The notes under the pieces: generated by a model
Database searches by the model: none
What the model was told of the DNA's origin: nothing
What the model saw: the letters and a program-made list of their open reading frames with translations, nothing else
Translations under genes and position numbers: made by a program
Source of the DNA: JBHIDJ01 sp046760105
Lineage (GTDB): Bacteria > Pseudomonadota > Gammaproteobacteria > Acidiferrobacterales > SPGG2
Length of the DNA stretch: 6,225 nucleotides
Assembly: GCA_046760105.1 (NCBI GenBank)
Contig: JBHIDJ010000168.1
Coordinates: forward strand, 1-6,225
Reading direction: 5' to 3'
In this document: one piece after another, positions 5,510 through 6,225 of the stretch
Layout: each line of letters opens with the position of its first letter
Position numbering within the stretch: position 1 is the first letter of the stretch

Positions 5510-6225
5510 ATGAAGGCGATAGGTGTCGTTGCCGCCGGCCACCCAAAGACGGCACAGGCGGCGAAAATCATATTGCAAGAGGGCGGTAACGCATTCGACG
5601 CCGCGCTCGCAGCGCAGTTTACTGCTTGCGTTGTCGAGCCGGTGTTCACCTCGCTCGGCGGCGGCGGCTTCCTGCTCGCGCACACCGACGGGCAGCAGCT
5701 CCTCTATGACTTCTTTACCCAAACCCCCGCCTGCGGAACGCATCACGCCGGTATCAACTTTTACGCCATTAATGCGGATTTCGGCACCACTGAACAGGAG
5801 TTTCATATCGGCATGGGGTCGATCGCGACGCCAGGTACGACAAAAGGCCTATTTAAGATCCACCAGGACCTGTGCACGCTGCCTTTGCAACAGATCATGG
5901 AGCCTGCGATCGGCTACGCGCGGCGTGGCGTGCGCCTGAATCAACTTCAAGCCTATTCATTTCGTGTTCTCGAAAAGATTTTGACCTCGACCCCTGAGGC
6001 ATTCGAGCTTTACCGCAGTACGAACAACAACAAGCGCCTGCTACACGAAGGCGAAGTATTCAAACAGCCGTACCTGGCCGACACCCTCGACGCGCTTGCC
6101 CGAGATGGAGCACAGCTATTCTATCGCGGCGAAATCGCACAACGCATTATTGCGGACTGCCGCGAACGCGGCGGCAGTCTCACACGCGAGGATCTCAACA
6201 ACTATCGTGTAATCAAACGAAAACC
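5510..6225 (+). CDS. Gamma-glutamyltransferase family protein (Ntn hydrolase), N-terminal 238 residues, cut by window edge
   Basis: The visible part is the N-terminal half of the large subunit of a GGT-family Ntn hydrolase. Classical members transfer or hydrolyse gamma-glutamyl groups of glutathione after self-cleavage at an internal Thr, which would lie beyond the window. Signatures are GVVAAGHPKTAQAAKIILQE (5-24), GGNAFDAALAAQF (25-37), EPVFTSLGGGGFLLAHT (43-59), GSIATPGTTKGLF (103-115), EPAIGYARRGV (131-141) and the FYRGEIAQ-I segment (204-213). In classical GGT the segment after LGGGGF reads DxRExxP, with an Arg that binds the glutamyl carboxylate. Here it is DFFTQTP (67-73), so Phe69 takes that place, as in a separate subgroup of the family. 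The sequence starts directly at the domain with no signal peptide, so a cytoplasmic location is likely, unlike periplasmic E. coli GGT. The ATG at 5510 gives a family-like start but lacks a clear ribosome site; GTG at 5504 is an alternative. Confidence 0.9.
   Translation, partial: MKAIGVVAAGHPKTAQAAKIILQEGGNAFDAALAAQFTACVVEPVFTSLGGGGFLLAHTDGQQLLYDFFTQTPACGTHHAGINFYAINADFGTTEQEFHIGMGSIATPGTTKGLFKIHQDLCTLPLQQIMEPAIGYARRGVRLNQLQAYSFRVLEKILTSTPEAFELYRSTNNNKRLLHEGEVFKQPYLADTLDALARDGAQLFYRGEIAQRIIADCRERGGSLTREDLNNYRVIKRK

Noticed and set aside
5456..5806. 116-codon minus-strand frame opposite the GGT-family gene start
   Set aside because: It is the antisense shadow of a clearly conserved GGT-family reading frame.
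1..6225. A defence island, mobile element or CRISPR array
   Set aside because: I found no transposase, integrase, nuclease-methylase pair, regular repeat array or attachment-site duplication. The genes are ordinary housekeeping or accessory metabolic families.

Overview
The window looks like a stretch of chromosome from a proteobacterium, most likely a gammaproteobacterium of moderate-to-high GC. This rests on the gene complement: a PilZ protein of the tetrameric Xanthomonas type, an alkyltransferase-like protein with the PWHR signature, and a YgiD-type dioxygenase. It is an inference, not a measured placement. I see no insertion sequence, integrase, CRISPR array, tRNA or rRNA. Coding density is high and all nine genes belong to recognisable families; two run off the window ends.

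Layout. Bases 1-3700 hold six genes in a row on the minus strand. In transcription order they are an alkyltransferase-like DNA-repair protein (atl), the tRNA-binding protein CsaA, a LigB-type extradiol dioxygenase (YgiD/DODA family), diaminopropionate ammonia-lyase (dpaL), a Rid-family protein, and a DUF99 (endonuclease V-like) protein cut by the left edge. atl and csaA are 21 bases apart and probably share a transcript. A short hairpin just after csaA may end it. The next genes are separated by gaps of about 90 bases, and Rid and DUF99 by 25.

Bases 3701-3927 are a divergent intergenic region with a perfect 11-base inverted repeat. From 3928 a putative molybdenum carrier protein reads rightward. 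It converges on a PilZ-domain protein (minus, 4589-5173), with a possible terminator hairpin between them. A 336-base intergenic region then separates the PilZ gene from a divergent gamma-glutamyltransferase-family gene that runs off the right edge.

How the genes fit together. The clearest functional link is dpaL with the Rid gene. DpaL releases 2-aminoacrylate, the reactive enamine that canonical RidA removes, but this Rid protein has Thr where RidA has its substrate-binding Arg. The GGT-family protein likewise has Phe where classical GGT has its gamma-glutamyl-binding Arg. The PilZ protein keeps both c-di-GMP motifs, separated by a long helical insertion. I found no wholly new multi-gene system. 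The points most worth a second look are these three departures from family norms, two regulatory-looking inverted-repeat structures, and the DpaL/Rid pairing.
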